A stretch of DNA of 34,560 nucleotides from Candidatus Zhuqueibacterota bacterium (GTDB lineage: Bacteria > Zhuqueibacterota > Zhuqueibacteria > Zhuqueibacterales > Zhuqueibacteraceae), in assembly GCA_003576975.1 (NCBI GenBank), contig QEVD01000009.1, positions 1 to 34,560 on the forward strand, given 5' to 3'. This document shows positions 1-7,892 of the stretch, piece after piece. Under the pieces are notes generated by a model, which worked only from the letters and a program-made list of their open reading frames with translations, was not told the DNA's origin and did no database searches. Each line of letters begins with the position of its first letter. Within the stretch, counting starts at the first letter, position 1. The position numbers were made by a program, and so were the translations under genes.

Positions 1-594
1 TAGCTCGACCGTATATTTGCCGATCAAATATCCCACCTCGCCCCAGAAGAACATTTTGTTCGTGTTCGCCAACTCGAGGCCGATGAAGGGCTTGCTCACG
101 AAATCATTGCCCGAGGCCGAGGGCGATTCGGAGAATTGCCCCTGGCCCGGCACATTCAGGTTGAACTCGGCTTTCACGTTCACGAGCACGAGGCCGCCCG
201 TTGCGCCCGCGTAAAATCGTGCCCTCTCTTTGGGTTTGCTGAAGTAGTACTGCGAGCCGACCATGATGGGCACAAGACGAACCTGTTGCTCAAAGTCAAA
301 GCTCGCGCCGCCGTCTTGGATGCGGCCTTCACCGCGATCTTTCCAAAGATTGACCTCGGCGAGCCAGCTCCAGCGCGCGTTTTTTTGATAATACAATCTG
401 CCGCCCAAATGAAAATTGCCGCCCGGCTTCTCCACTTTTGCGCCGAGATCTTCGAGCGCGCTCAAGTCATCATTGAGCGCGTCGAGCTTCGCTTTGTAGA
501 AGCCCGCGGCAGGCGCGATCGAAAATTTGCTCTGCGCCGAAGCGAGCATCGGCGTCAGCATGAGGGCGAGGAACAGCAGCATGATTTTTTTCAT
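1..594 (-). CDS. Outer-membrane beta-barrel protein, 3' end outside window
   Basis: The frame is open from an ATG at 594 to the window edge, giving 198 codons without a stop. The protein begins MKKIMLLFLALMLTPMLASA, a clear Sec signal peptide ending at an AxA-Q cleavage site. Next comes a region of alternating polar and aromatic residues typical of short outer-membrane barrels (strands such as NFHLGGRLYYQK, RWSWLAEVNLW, LVPIMVGSQYYF and ARFYAGATGGLVLV). The start is set by an AAAGGAGA Shine-Dalgarno sequence about 8 bases upstream. The repeated G-x-x-YYF strand pattern is like OmpW or 'outer membrane protein beta-barrel' families, but no specific family can be named. It probably sits in the outer membrane as a small porin or structural protein. 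The gene lies 74 bases downstream of the DUF3307 gene on the same strand. The C-terminal end is not visible. Confidence 0.8.
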   Translation of the reverse strand, partial: MKKIMLLFLALMLTPMLASAQSKFSIAPAAGFYKAKLDALNDDLSALEDLGAKVEKPGGNFHLGGRLYYQKNARWSWLAEVNLWKDRGEGRIQDGGASFDFEQQVRLVPIMVGSQYYFSKPKERARFYAGATGGLVLVNVKAEFNLNVPGQGQFSESPSASGNDFVSKPFIGLELANTNKMFFWGEVGYLIGKYTVEL

Positions 595-668
595 AAACAG
601 AATCTCCTTTTAAAATGATTGGGAGTTGAGAAAGAAAAACCGCGTGGATCATTTGTGCGCTGCGGCTC

Positions 669-992
669 TTATGCCGTCGCGACCAAAGCAATCCACAGAA
701 TGTGAAAAATGTTGTCCGTAATGATAATCGACCACGGCGCGAGCGGCTGCGCGACGAACTCGTTGCGGCCCATGGCCTTCATACTCCAGAACACGAAGTC
801 CGTCCGGTCTTGCAGCCAATGTTGCAGCGCGATCAACAGCAATTGCCACCAAGCCATGCCGGTAAACAGAAACGGCAGCATGTAAATCAGCACGTGAATC
901 GTGCAAACCCGGGAGTCGGCTTTCTTGCCTTTTGCCATCCAATCATTCTGCAAAAGATAATCGCCGATGAGATGAGCATAGATCCAGTGCAT
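669..992 (-). CDS. DUF3307 family small membrane protein
   Basis: This is a 107-residue hydrophobic protein starting MHWIYAHLIGDYLLQNDW. The early H-L-x-G-D-x-L-L-Q-x-D-x-x-A pattern, a central histidine (CTIHVLIY) and the H-W-L-Q-D-R-T-D segment are hallmarks of DUF3307, whose function is unknown. I see about three membrane segments: residues 33-52, the stretch around ALQHW, and the C-terminal IITDNIFHILWIALVA. The histidines and aspartates inside the hydrophobic stretches suggest a metal site, which is inference only. A GAGG Shine-Dalgarno sequence lies 7 bases before the ATG. The gene follows the thioredoxin-like gene after a 105-base gap that holds a palindromic repeat. Confidence 0.8.
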   Translation of the reverse strand: MHWIYAHLIGDYLLQNDWMAKGKKADSRVCTIHVLIYMLPFLFTGMAWWQLLLIALQHWLQDRTDFVFWSMKAMGRNEFVAQPLAPWSIIITDNIFHILWIALVATA

Positions 993-1017
993 GGCTAATC
1001 CTCGGAGAGTCGCTTTT

Positions 1018-1048
1018 TAGTGGATTTCCGCTTTCGCGGGAATGACGG
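1018..1048. repeat. Short palindromic intergenic repeat (CCGC-TTTC-GCGG core)
   Basis: The gap between the thioredoxin-like and DUF3307 genes contains a small hairpin, CCGC-TTTC-GCGG, inside TTCCGCTTTCGCGGGAATG. I recall very similar 'CCGCTTTCGCGGGAATGACGG' phrases scattered through intergenic DNA of many unrelated bacteria, but that is memory and not a search. A second weak palindrome (ACCC-ATGAC-GGGT) follows near 1067-1079. No T-run follows either, so neither looks like an intrinsic terminator. Confidence 0.5.
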
Positions 1049-1097
1049 TAGTAATGTGATGATCACCCATGACGGGTATAATGCCGTATCGTCTGCA

Positions 1098-1418
1098 TCA
1101 CCGCAACAACGCACGAAGCTTATTGGCGATGATTAGCCTCGGCGCGACGCCGCTAATTTGATCGACCATTTGTCCATTCTTAAAAAACGCCAGCGTCGGA
1201 ACCTCTTGAAATCCGTACTCTTCAGCTACACGAGGGCAGGCATCAATATCCAGCCGTACTATTTTGATTTGACCATCGAACTCCTCACGCAATTGCATCA
1301 AGATCGGCGCGAGCATGTGAGAAGCGCCGCACCAATCCGCGCCAAACTCCACGAGCACAGGCTCAGGATTTTCGAGCACTTCTTTTCTAAAGTTCGCTTC
1401 TACAACAATCGTTTGCAT
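1098..1418 (-). CDS. Thioredoxin-like protein with single-cysteine CGAS active site
   Basis: The 106-residue product has the thioredoxin fold in full: VLVEFGADWCGASHM at the active site, the DIDACPRVAEEYGF segment, and the cis-proline loop EVPTLAFFKNG (Pro74). A normal thioredoxin has W-C-G-P-C. Here Cys30 is kept but the second cysteine is Ser33 and the proline is alanine. The protein therefore cannot reduce disulfides by the usual two-cysteine route. It could act as a monothiol partner, glutathionylation-type enzyme or chaperone; this is inference. I chose the ATG at 1418, with GAGAG 7-8 bases upstream, over an in-frame start at 1469. The shorter start gives the normal length, and the longer one adds an unconserved basic leader that overlaps nothing useful. 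The gene starts 55 bases after a strong terminator, so it probably has its own promoter. Confidence 0.85.
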   Translation of the reverse strand: MQTIVVEANFRKEVLENPEPVLVEFGADWCGASHMLAPILMQLREEFDGQIKIVRLDIDACPRVAEEYGFQEVPTLAFFKNGQMVDQISGVAPRLIIANKLRALLR

Positions 1419-1472
1419 TTCGTTCTCTCGTGATTGATTTCGGCGTGACGATGCCATGACAACCAACATGCC

Positions 1473-1513
1473 AAAATAAAAAAGCCACCTGGAGGCGGCT
1501 CCAAGTGGCTTTT
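1473..1513 (-). terminator. Rho-independent terminator after the four-helix-bundle gene
   Basis: Bases 1480-1494 and 1499-1513 form a 15-base stem with a single mismatch (AAAAGCCAC-TGGAG pairing with CTCCA-GTGGCTTTT) around a GCGG loop. On the minus strand the stem is followed by a run rich in T (TTTTTTATTTT). It lies 127 bases past the stop of the gene at 1640-2452 and just ahead of the thioredoxin-like gene. The plus-strand side also ends in four T, but no plus-strand gene leads into it. Confidence 0.85.
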
Positions 1514-1561
1514 CAGAAAAGCAGATAACGATGAATGTTTATTTCAGGCAGGTTTCAGCGA

Positions 1562-1615
1562 AACTTGCGATATATCGCGAATTTGCGAAATATCGTGAAT
1601 TTGAAAAAATCCGTC
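1562..1615. repeat. Three degenerate 18-base tandem repeats
   Basis: Units 1562-1579, 1580-1597 and 1598-1615 share the frame AA(C/T)TTG(C/A)GA(T/A)ATATCG(C/T)G, with the third unit decayed. They lie in the 3' untranslated stretch between the stop of the four-helix-bundle gene and its terminator. The rest of the 221-base gap holds nothing else that I recognise. Confidence 0.5.
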
Positions 1616-1639
1616 ACTTCTGACTGATCCGTCGGATTT

Positions 1640-2452
1640 CTAAATTGCCCTCGTACCTCTACAATTCGGGTAACCAGCGCATCCCCAAAACTGCGAGCCT
1701 GCGTTTTTGCCTTTGCGCGCGGTGCGCAAGACCATCGGCTTTCCACAGGTAGGGCAAGCAGGAGCTTTCTTATGAGCTTGTTCATTTGACTGCGCTTGAT
1801 CAACACGATTCTGCTTCGACCGTTCGGCAAGTCTCGCTGCCGCTAATTGCTCCCTGTAGCCACCCTCGGCGATGAATTGCCGTTCAAGCGCGGTGATCTG
1901 TTGATCCAAAAGATAGTTCGTCTGATGGATCAAACAAATAATCGTGTTGGCAACAATTTCGGAATCCTTATGTTCCAAACAGGCGGCGTAAATTTTCCAG
2001 TGAGCAGCGGGATCGGAGTGATCGCTTGACGATTGCTGCTCCTGTTTCCGGCCAAGCGCCCGCACAGCAAGCGCTTCGCGATCATCTTTGTGCCACTGCC
2101 GTTTGCCTCGCTGGCGCAAAAAATCCTCGTAGTCCAACAGCAACTCGTCAAGGCTCGCGCGGGCCACATTGACCAGCTTCAATTCAGTCTGGCTCGAAGT
2201 GGCTGCGGCGCGGCTGCCCTCGGCAATATTCTGCCGCCCGCTGCGCGCGGCCTGTACCATTTGATCAATCGTACGAGAGCGCTTGTATAGAAAGCGTTCA
2301 CAGAACAGAACCGTTGCATCATAGATGATCGTCGCCACTTGAAACGAGCGCAGCCGCCGATACCCTCCACTCGGGCGCAATCGTTTGATGTCCTGCGGGA
2401 TCGACGTAGGATCAGAGATATTCTCTGATTGCTTCATTTTGTTTGTTTGCAT
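1640..2452 (-). CDS. Four-helix-bundle protein with C-terminal topoisomerase-type zinc finger
   Basis: The product has 270 residues. Residues about 35-120 (SFQVATIIYDATVLFCERF through LLLDYEDFLRQRG) match the four-helix-bundle/S23-like family, including the conserved Q-M-x-x-A-A-R-S-x-R-Q-N-I-A-E-G-S motif. The region after this (residues about 120-200, with IICLIHQTNYLLDQQI) fits the 'four helix bundle suffix' extension. The last 40 residues contain CPTCGKPMVLRTARKG and then FWGCAGYPNC, the C4 zinc ribbon found at the C-termini of type IA topoisomerases. The whole could bind DNA or RNA, but the function of the family is unknown. The start at 2452 is favoured by GGGAGG 9 bases upstream over a frame opening at 2482. 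It is 66 bases downstream of the sigma-54 regulator fragment and ends at its own terminator. Confidence 0.8.
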   Translation of the reverse strand: MQTNKMKQSENISDPTSIPQDIKRLRPSGGYRRLRSFQVATIIYDATVLFCERFLYKRSRTIDQMVQAARSGRQNIAEGSRAAATSSQTELKLVNVARASLDELLLDYEDFLRQRGKRQWHKDDREALAVRALGRKQEQQSSSDHSDPAAHWKIYAACLEHKDSEIVANTIICLIHQTNYLLDQQITALERQFIAEGGYREQLAAARLAERSKQNRVDQAQSNEQAHKKAPACPTCGKPMVLRTARKGKNAGSQFWGCAGYPNCRGTRAI

Positions 2453-2518
2453 CTGTAATAACCTCCCTCGCCAAATAAACAAGCTATTTTTGCAAACAAG
2501 CGCGTCTTCCTAAAAACC

Positions 2519-4450
2519 TCACTTCTTAATCCCCAGCTTCTCCATTCGCGAACGCAACGTCGAGGCATTGATGTTCAGCATTTTGGCCGCGCCTCTTTCC
2601 CCGCTAATGCGCCAGTTCGTCTGCTCCAGAACTTTAATGATGTGATTGCGCTCCATATCTTCGAGCGTGATCATAGCCGGCGCATTCATTCTTACGCCGG
2701 TGTGAGGAAGCCAATCATCCAGCTTGAGTTGTTTACCCTGGCTCACAATCACGGCGCGCTCGATCACGTTCTCCAATTCCCGCACATTGCCCGGCCAATC
2801 ATAAGCTTGCAAAGTTCCGATGAGATTTTGCGAAACGGTTTCGATCTTCTTGCCGGTGCGGGCACTGTACTTTTTCACAAAATGGCTGATCAACAAGGGA
2901 ATGTCATCGCGGCGCTCGCGCAGCGGCGGAATGGTGATGGGAAAAACGTGCAGCCGGTAATACAAATCTTCGCGAAACCGGCCGTGCGCGATTTCTGCTT
3001 TGAGATCGCGGTTGGTGGCGGCGATGACGCGGGTATTCACTCGCAACGTTTGTTGCCCGCCGACGCGCTCGAACTCACCTTCCTGCAAAACGCGCAACAG
3101 CTTGGCTTGCAGCTCCGGCGGCAGCTCGCCAATCTCGTCGAGAAAAATCGTGCCGCCGTCGGCAAGCTCAAAGCGCCCGATCTTGCGGGCAATCGCGCCG
3201 GTGAACGCGCCTTTCTCGTGGCCGAACAACTCGCTCTCAATCAAATTTGCCGGCAACGTGGCGCAATTCACTTTTACGAGAGGCCGGTCGCGACGTTCGC
3301 TCAAATTATGCACCGCGCGCGCGAGCAGTTCTTTGCCCGTGCCGGATTCGCCGAGAATCAACACCGTGGCCTCGGTGGCCGCGACTTGCTCGACTTTGTG
3401 CAAAACTTTTTTGAGCGCCTCGCTGCGGCTGATGATGTCGCCGAAATTGTGTTCGAGCTTGATCTCGTCTTGCAGATAAACATTCTCCGCTTCCAAACGA
3501 TTTTTCAAATTCTCCACTTCATTGAGCGCATGTTGCAGCGCATCGGCAAAAGCGGTCCGCTCTTTCACCTGCTTTTCAAGCGCGGCCCTTTTCTCTTCAA
3601 CTCTTCTGATTCTGAGTTGATGCCACGTATAAGCCGCGGCGAGCACGGAAAAAACCGCGAGCGCGCGAAACCACCAGGTTTGCCAAAACGGCGGCGTGAT
3701 CACGATGTTGATGGCCGCGCCTTGTTCGTTCCAAACGCCGTCGCTGTTCGATCCTTTCACGCGAAAAACATATTCGCCCGGATCGACGTTGGTGTAGCTC
3801 GCAAAACGCCGTGTGCCGCTTTGCACCCAATCCGGATCGAAGCCTTCCAATTTATAAGCGTATTGATTTTCCATCGGCGCGGCAAAATCCAACGCCACAA
3901 AATCAAACGAAAAAAAGTTTTGTCGATAAGAAAGCTTGATCTCTCCCAGCGAAGAGAGTGCGGCCGGCAACGCCAATGGCTTGTCGAAAACATTGAACCG
4001 CGTGATGACCACCGGCGGCGCGTGCGGATTATCCTTCAAGCTGTCGGGATGAAAAGCAATCACGCCTTCATCTCCGCCGAAAAACAAACGGCCATTTTTA
4101 TCTTTGTGATAAGCGCCCGAAAGAAATTGATTGCTCAACAAGCCGTCCTTCACCGTGTAGGTTTTGAACGTCCCGTTCTTCGCATTGAGTTTTGACAAGC
4201 CTTTGTCCGTGCCCAGCCAAAGGTTGCCGTTTTCATCGGGCAAAATGCTTTTCACAAAATTATCGGGCAAACCCTCCTTATCCGTGTAACGCGTCACCTG
4301 CCCGGTGTTGGGATCGAGCCGATTCAAACCGCTGCCGAATGTGCCGGCCCAAATTGCGCCGCTATCCCGGTTCGTTTGTCGAAACGATTGATGCCGTTGC
4401 CGAAAGTGCCGATCCACAAATTTTCGTTTTGATCTTCGCCGATCGCCCAA
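2519..4450 (-). CDS. C-terminal part of propeller sensor fused to sigma-54 activator (Y_Y_Y, TM, AAA+, Fis HTH)
   Basis: The open frame has 643 codons, but recognisable protein starts only at residue 27 (base 4372); before that it is out-of-frame sequence of the upstream half. In order: three propeller blades ([42 protein letters not shown]), a Y_Y_Y domain (about 165-250, with [10 protein letters not shown]), one membrane helix (about 255-275), a coiled coil (about 280-325), a sigma-54 AAA+ domain (Walker [15 protein letters not shown] loop, Walker [26 protein letters not shown]) and a Fis-type helix-turn-helix at the end. The GAFTGA loop marks direct contact with sigma-54. There is no receiver and no histidine kinase, so signal would pass straight from the periplasmic sensor to the ATPase. 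The only apparent start is a TTG lying inside the upstream frame, so this fragment is probably not made as a separate working protein. Confidence 0.85.
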   Translation of the reverse strand: MGDRRRSKRKFVDRHFRQRHQSFRQTNRDSGAIWAGTFGSGLNRLDPNTGQVTRYTDKEGLPDNFVKSILPDENGNLWLGTDKGLSKLNAKNGTFKTYTVKDGLLSNQFLSGAYHKDKNGRLFFGGDEGVIAFHPDSLKDNPHAPPVVITRFNVFDKPLALPAALSSLGEIKLSYRQNFFSFDFVALDFAAPMENQYAYKLEGFDPDWVQSGTRRFASYTNVDPGEYVFRVKGSNSDGVWNEQGAAINIVITPPFWQTWWFRALAVFSVLAAAYTWHQLRIRRVEEKRAALEKQVKERTAFADALQHALNEVENLKNRLEAENVYLQDEIKLEHNFGDIISRSEALKKVLHKVEQVAATEATVLILGESGTGKELLARAVHNLSERRDRPLVKVNCATLPANLIESELFGHEKGAFTGAIARKIGRFELADGGTIFLDEIGELPPELQAKLLRVLQEGEFERVGGQQTLRVNTRVIAATNRDLKAEIAHGRFREDLYYRLHVFPITIPPLRERRDDIPLLISHFVKKYSARTGKKIETVSQNLIGTLQAYDWPGNVRELENVIERAVIVSQGKQLKLDDWLPHTGVRMNAPAMITLEDMERNHIIKVLEQTNWRISGERGAAKMLNINASTLRSRMEKLGIKK

Positions 4451-5985
4451 ATGTTATTGCCGCTCAGGCTCTGCGGATTTTTAGGGTCGTTGTGATAATA
4501 TGTGAACGTTTTTTTCTCGCGATCCAATTTGCACAAGCCGCTGCCTTTGGTGCCGATCCAAAGCTCGCCCGCGGCGTCTTCAAAAATGGTTTTCACTTCA
4601 AAATGATCAGCGAGAGAGGGATCGAGCGGTTCGTGTGGATAATGGACAAAATTCCGCGTTGCCGCATCGTAGCGATTCAAGCCCCGGCCCGTGCCGATCC
4701 ACAGTTCGCCGCGGCGATCTTCGTGCAGCGCCAGGATGCCATACGTGACGAGCGTCGCCGGCTTCGCGGGATCGTGGCGATAATGCGCGAGAAGTTTTCT
4801 TTCACGATCATAGCGCAATAAACCGTCACCGCTCGTTCCCAACCAAAGCTCGCCGTTACGATCCTGCAAGATGGCGTATACGCCCTGGCTGCGCAGGGTT
4901 GGGTAGCGCGTAAAAACGTCCTGCCGCCGCTCATAACGGTTGAGGCCGTGGCGATACGTGCCCACCCACATCACGCCGGAGCGATCTTCGAATATGCAAC
5001 TGATGCGATCCTCGCTGAGTGAATGCCGATCATTGGGGTCGTGCGCGTAACGGAAAAAACGATCCGTCGTTTTATCATAACGCCACAAGCCGGTATGAAA
5101 AGTGGCGATCCATAACGCGCCTTTGCTGTCCTCATAAATGTCGAAAACCAAGTTGGGAATAAAGGCGTGCGGATCTTGGGGATCGTAACGGCAGCGCGTG
5201 ATCGTATCAGACTTGCGGTCATAGCGATTCAAGCCGGCGTTGGTGCCGATCCAAATGACACCGTCGCGGTCTTCGCGAATGTGGCCAATGAGATCGCTGT
5301 TGAGACCCGTGAGGTTTTGGGGATTATGACGATACTGCGTGAAGACGTTCCGTTCGCGTGCAAAGCGATTAAGGCCGGCATTGGTTCCCACCCACAACGT
5401 TCCGGTGCGATCTTCGCAAAGTCCCAAGATGTAATCGCTGCTGATCGTCGCAGCGTCGCGAGCATCGTGGCGATAAATCGTCAGTGCGTCGCGCTGCGGA
5501 TCGTAGCGATAAAGCCCCTCGTTCGTGCCGATCCAAAGCTCGCCGTGTTGGTCTTCCAAAATGGCGTGAATGCTTTTGCCCGCGAGGCTTTCGGGATGGT
5601 TCGGCTCGCTTTTGAAGCGGTCGAACTTACCGGTGTCGGGGTTATAGCGGCGCAAGCCGTCAAAACCTGCGCCGACGTAGAGATTCCCAGCGCGGTCAGT
5701 ATACACCATCTGCACAAATCTGCTCGCCAGCGAATTGGAATCCGCGGGATCAGGCTTGTACACGGTGAAGGCGTAGCCGTCGTATTTATTCAACCCGTCT
5801 TCGGTGGCGATCCAAAGAAAGCCTTGTTGATCTTGCGCGATTTTGGTGACGGCATAATTGGAAAGGCCCTGCTCCACCGACACCTGCTCGAAGCGAATGT
5901 CATGCGATTGGGCAAAAAGCGCGGCAGGAAATGAGAGCCAGAGCGCGAGGCTCCAACAAACGGCGCGATTTTTGGGCTTTTTCAT
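4324..5985 (-). CDS. N-terminal part of propeller sensor (signal peptide and eleven Reg_prop blades), frameshifted
   Basis: The ATG at 5985 starts [19 protein letters not shown] and a Sec signal peptide ending AALFAQ. Eleven blades of the two-component-regulator propeller type follow, each with an LWIGT-x-x-GL-x-RYD core (such as [27 protein letters not shown] and [14 protein letters not shown]). With the three in the next frame they make 14, as expected for two seven-bladed propellers. The frame ends in unrelated residues just after [10 protein letters not shown] and stops at 4324, overlapping the downstream frame by 127 bases. The two frames therefore look like one original gene of about 3.5 kb (2519-5985). 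In related HTCS-type sensors this domain reads polysaccharide fragments in the periplasm. It lies 135 bases downstream of the dioxygenase gene and may be the last member of that unit. Confidence 0.85.
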   Translation of the reverse strand: MKKPKNRAVCWSLALWLSFPAALFAQSHDIRFEQVSVEQGLSNYAVTKIAQDQQGFLWIATEDGLNKYDGYAFTVYKPDPADSNSLASRFVQMVYTDRAGNLYVGAGFDGLRRYNPDTGKFDRFKSEPNHPESLAGKSIHAILEDQHGELWIGTNEGLYRYDPQRDALTIYRHDARDAATISSDYILGLCEDRTGTLWVGTNAGLNRFARERNVFTQYRHNPQNLTGLNSDLIGHIREDRDGVIWIGTNAGLNRYDRKSDTITRCRYDPQDPHAFIPNLVFDIYEDSKGALWIATFHTGLWRYDKTTDRFFRYAHDPNDRHSLSEDRISCIFEDRSGVMWVGTYRHGLNRYERRQDVFTRYPTLRSQGVYAILQDRNGELWLGTSGDGLLRYDRERKLLAHYRHDPAKPATLVTYGILALHEDRRGELWIGTGRGLNRYDAATRNFVHYPHEPLDPSLADHFEVKTIFEDAAGELWIGTKGSGLCKLDREKKTFTYYHNDPKNPQSLSGNNIWAIGEDQNENLWIGTFGNGINRFDKRTGIAAQFGPAHSAAV

Positions 5986-6120
5986 CACGCCAGAAAGTAA
6001 ACATATTTTTGAGAAGCGCAAGAGGGCGCGATGCGGCGCCAGCGGCAAGAACAAACCTGCGTGCGTGAGGATTTTAAATTGTCCGGCGCCGTTTCAGCAC
6101 TGACGCATAAAACGCCGTCT

Positions 6121-6879
6121 TCACCTCACCCGCCGGCCATTTTGCAGAAAGGGCTCGGCCAGGCCCTTGAGCGAGCCGTCGGCCTCGTAAACAGTTTCCG
6201 GCGAAAATTGGATGGAGTAAATGCGGCGCATGCGGCTGGTGTTGTTGGCGCCGGAACGATGAAAAGCGGTGCTCGAAAACACCGCAATCGATCCGGCCGG
6301 ACAATTCATGGGAACGCCGGGGTGGTCGCCGAAATAACCGATGCGATCATTCGAACCCGGAAGGACTTTGTGCTCGACCTTATCGCGCGTGCCGGCTTGT
6401 GAGTAGGGCAAAATGTAGATGGTGCCATTTTCCTCGTTCACGTCGTCGAGCGGAATCCAGGCATTGACATAGTATTTGTGCGTATGATCGACATAGCCGG
6501 AATCCTGGTGCCAGCCGAACGCCGCGCCCTTTTTGTCCGTGCCCTTGATGACGAACTGTTCCCAGAACAGCATGGCCTCGCCGCCGATCGTGGCGCGGCA
6601 AATTTCCGCCATCAGCTCGCTGAAAATGAATTCAGCGAGCTGCGGCCGGTTTTTGTAAGGCAGGAAAACGAAATAGCGGCTATTGCGCCGGCTGAGATGA
6701 AGCTCATCGACGCCGAGACGATCCATTTCGGCATTCTGTTCGTTGACGTGATGATCACACTCGGCGCGCAGTTTTTCGAGCTGCTCGTCCGGTATGACTT
6801 TCTCGAGGAGGAAATAGCCTTCCCGGTGATATTGGTTTTTCTGTTCTTCGGTGATGTGACGCGCAATCGGTGTGCTCAT
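6121..6879 (-). CDS. Phytanoyl-CoA dioxygenase (PhyH) family Fe(II)/2-oxoglutarate oxygenase
   Basis: The 252-residue protein has the PhyH double-stranded beta-helix: GWHQDSGYVDH gives the H-x-D iron pair (His124, Asp126), FHRSGANN gives the distal histidine (His207), and the following SRMRRIYSIQF supplies arginines for 2-oxoglutarate. NAWIPLDDVNEENGTIYILP is the usual strand linking them. There is no signal peptide, so it acts in the cytoplasm on an unknown substrate, probably by hydroxylation using O2. The ATG at 6879 is chosen because AAAGGAA lies 7 bases before it; a frame opening at 6981 overlaps the upstream gene and adds nothing conserved. It follows the glycyl-radical activase by 56 bases. 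The pairing of an oxygen-using enzyme with an oxygen-sensitive radical enzyme is unusual. Confidence 0.88.
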   Translation of the reverse strand: MSTPIARHITEEQKNQYHREGYFLLEKVIPDEQLEKLRAECDHHVNEQNAEMDRLGVDELHLSRRNSRYFVFLPYKNRPQLAEFIFSELMAEICRATIGGEAMLFWEQFVIKGTDKKGAAFGWHQDSGYVDHTHKYYVNAWIPLDDVNEENGTIYILPYSQAGTRDKVEHKVLPGSNDRIGYFGDHPGVPMNCPAGSIAVFSSTAFHRSGANNTSRMRRIYSIQFSPETVYEADGSLKGLAEPFLQNGRRVR

Positions 6880-6935
6880 TTGCGGGTTCCTTTCCTGATG
6901 ATGATCGAGCCCGCCCCCCGGACGGACCACGTGAG

Positions 6936-7832
6936 TTATCTCGCGTTCGTGCAGCCCAATCGCTGCAACGTTGCAAGCCATTTGATTCTCATTGCCTCGC
7001 CGGCGGTTTGCACCTCGCGCAAATGCGCTGGCTTTCCGATTCTCGCCGCCTTGTCCCTGCCCATGGCATGATACGGCATGATTTCAATCCCCTCCAGCCC
7101 GGGATAGCGCGCGGCAAGCGCGGCGATGCCTGAGAGATGAGCAGGCGAATCGTTAACGCCCGGCACCAGGGGGCAACGCAGCATGATGCGCGCGCGCTTG
7201 CTATAAAGAAAATGCAAATTTCGGAGTATCGCGTGGTTGGATACGCCGGTAAAACTTTTGTGTAAAGCGGCATCTGTCGCTTTATAGTCGTAGAGGAAAA
7301 GATCCACGTCTTCCAATAATGCCGCAAATTTCTCTTGCGAAGCAAAGCCGGAAGTATCCAGGCAGGTGTGAATGCCATGCGCTTTGGCCGCATGCAAAAG
7401 CGCGCGGGTGAATTCAAATTGCGCCAGGGGTTCCCCGCCGGAAATCGTCAAGCCGCCGCCGGAGCGCTCATAATAATCTTTGTCTTTCAGCACTTCTTCG
7501 ATGATCTCCTCGATGTTCATCTTTCTACCGATAATTTGCAGAGCCTCGTGGGGGCATGCTTTTACGCACCGGCCGGCAAGCTCGCAGCGCGAACGGGTAA
7601 GCTCATGCCTGCCGTTGCGTTCCTCGTGCGCGCCGGCTGGACAAACGGCAACGCAGGACAAACAATCGCGGCATTTGTCCTGGCGGAAGGAAAGCTCCGG
7701 CTGGAACGATTGCGATTCGGGATTGTGGCACCAGAGGCAGCGCAGCGGGCAGCCTTTGAGAAAAACCGTGGTGCGAATTCCCGGTCCATCATGCAGCGCG
7801 AAACGCTGGATGTCGAAGATCAAGCCGTTCAT
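6936..7832 (-). CDS. Glycyl-radical enzyme activating enzyme (radical SAM)
   Basis: This 298-residue protein opens FDIQRFALHDGPGIRTTVF, the signature of activating enzymes for glycyl radical enzymes. GCPLRCLWCHNPES then gives the radical-SAM cluster C-x3-C-x2-C (Cys28, 32, 35). A ferredoxin-like insert follows with CRDCLSCVAVCP (Cys54, 57, 60, 64) and a second half, CELAGRCVKACP, in which I see only three cysteines (83, 89, 93). GGGLTISGGEPLAQ is the SAM-binding motif. The family cuts S-adenosylmethionine to abstract a hydrogen from the partner's C-terminal glycine. The partner is almost certainly the enzyme 60 bases upstream in the same unit. The insert suggests the activase class that serves dehydratase-type enzymes more than that of pyruvate formate-lyase itself; this is inference. 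Confidence 0.93.
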   Translation of the reverse strand: MNGLIFDIQRFALHDGPGIRTTVFLKGCPLRCLWCHNPESQSFQPELSFRQDKCRDCLSCVAVCPAGAHEERNGRHELTRSRCELAGRCVKACPHEALQIIGRKMNIEEIIEEVLKDKDYYERSGGGLTISGGEPLAQFEFTRALLHAAKAHGIHTCLDTSGFASQEKFAALLEDVDLFLYDYKATDAALHKSFTGVSNHAILRNLHFLYSKRARIMLRCPLVPGVNDSPAHLSGIAALAARYPGLEGIEIMPYHAMGRDKAARIGKPAHLREVQTAGEAMRIKWLATLQRLGCTNAR

Positions 7833-7892
7833 TGACAGGATGAATCAAGCTGTTTGTAATGCTAAATATTACCGCGTGCGCGGCTTGGGCTG

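Noticed and set aside
1555..1830. A 91-codon minus-strand frame ending in a repeated FRKFAIYRKFR tail.
   Set aside because: Most of it overlaps the zinc-ribbon end of the four-helix-bundle gene in another frame; the repeated tail is just the 18-base tandem repeat translated.
2642..4195. A 517-codon open frame on the plus strand.
   Set aside because: It is antisense to the sigma-54 activator, whose Walker and GAFTGA motifs prove the minus strand is coding.
5167..5934. A repetitive plus-strand open frame of 255 codons with V/I-A-rich repeats.
   Set aside because: The apparent repeat is the complement of the propeller blades on the minus strand.
5986..6120. Possible sigma-54 (-24/-12) promoter upstream of the propeller gene; also looked for in the other gaps.
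   Set aside because: No GG-N10-GC arrangement close to TGGCAC-N5-TTGC was found in this gap or before the other operons by eye. A matrix scan could still find weak sites.
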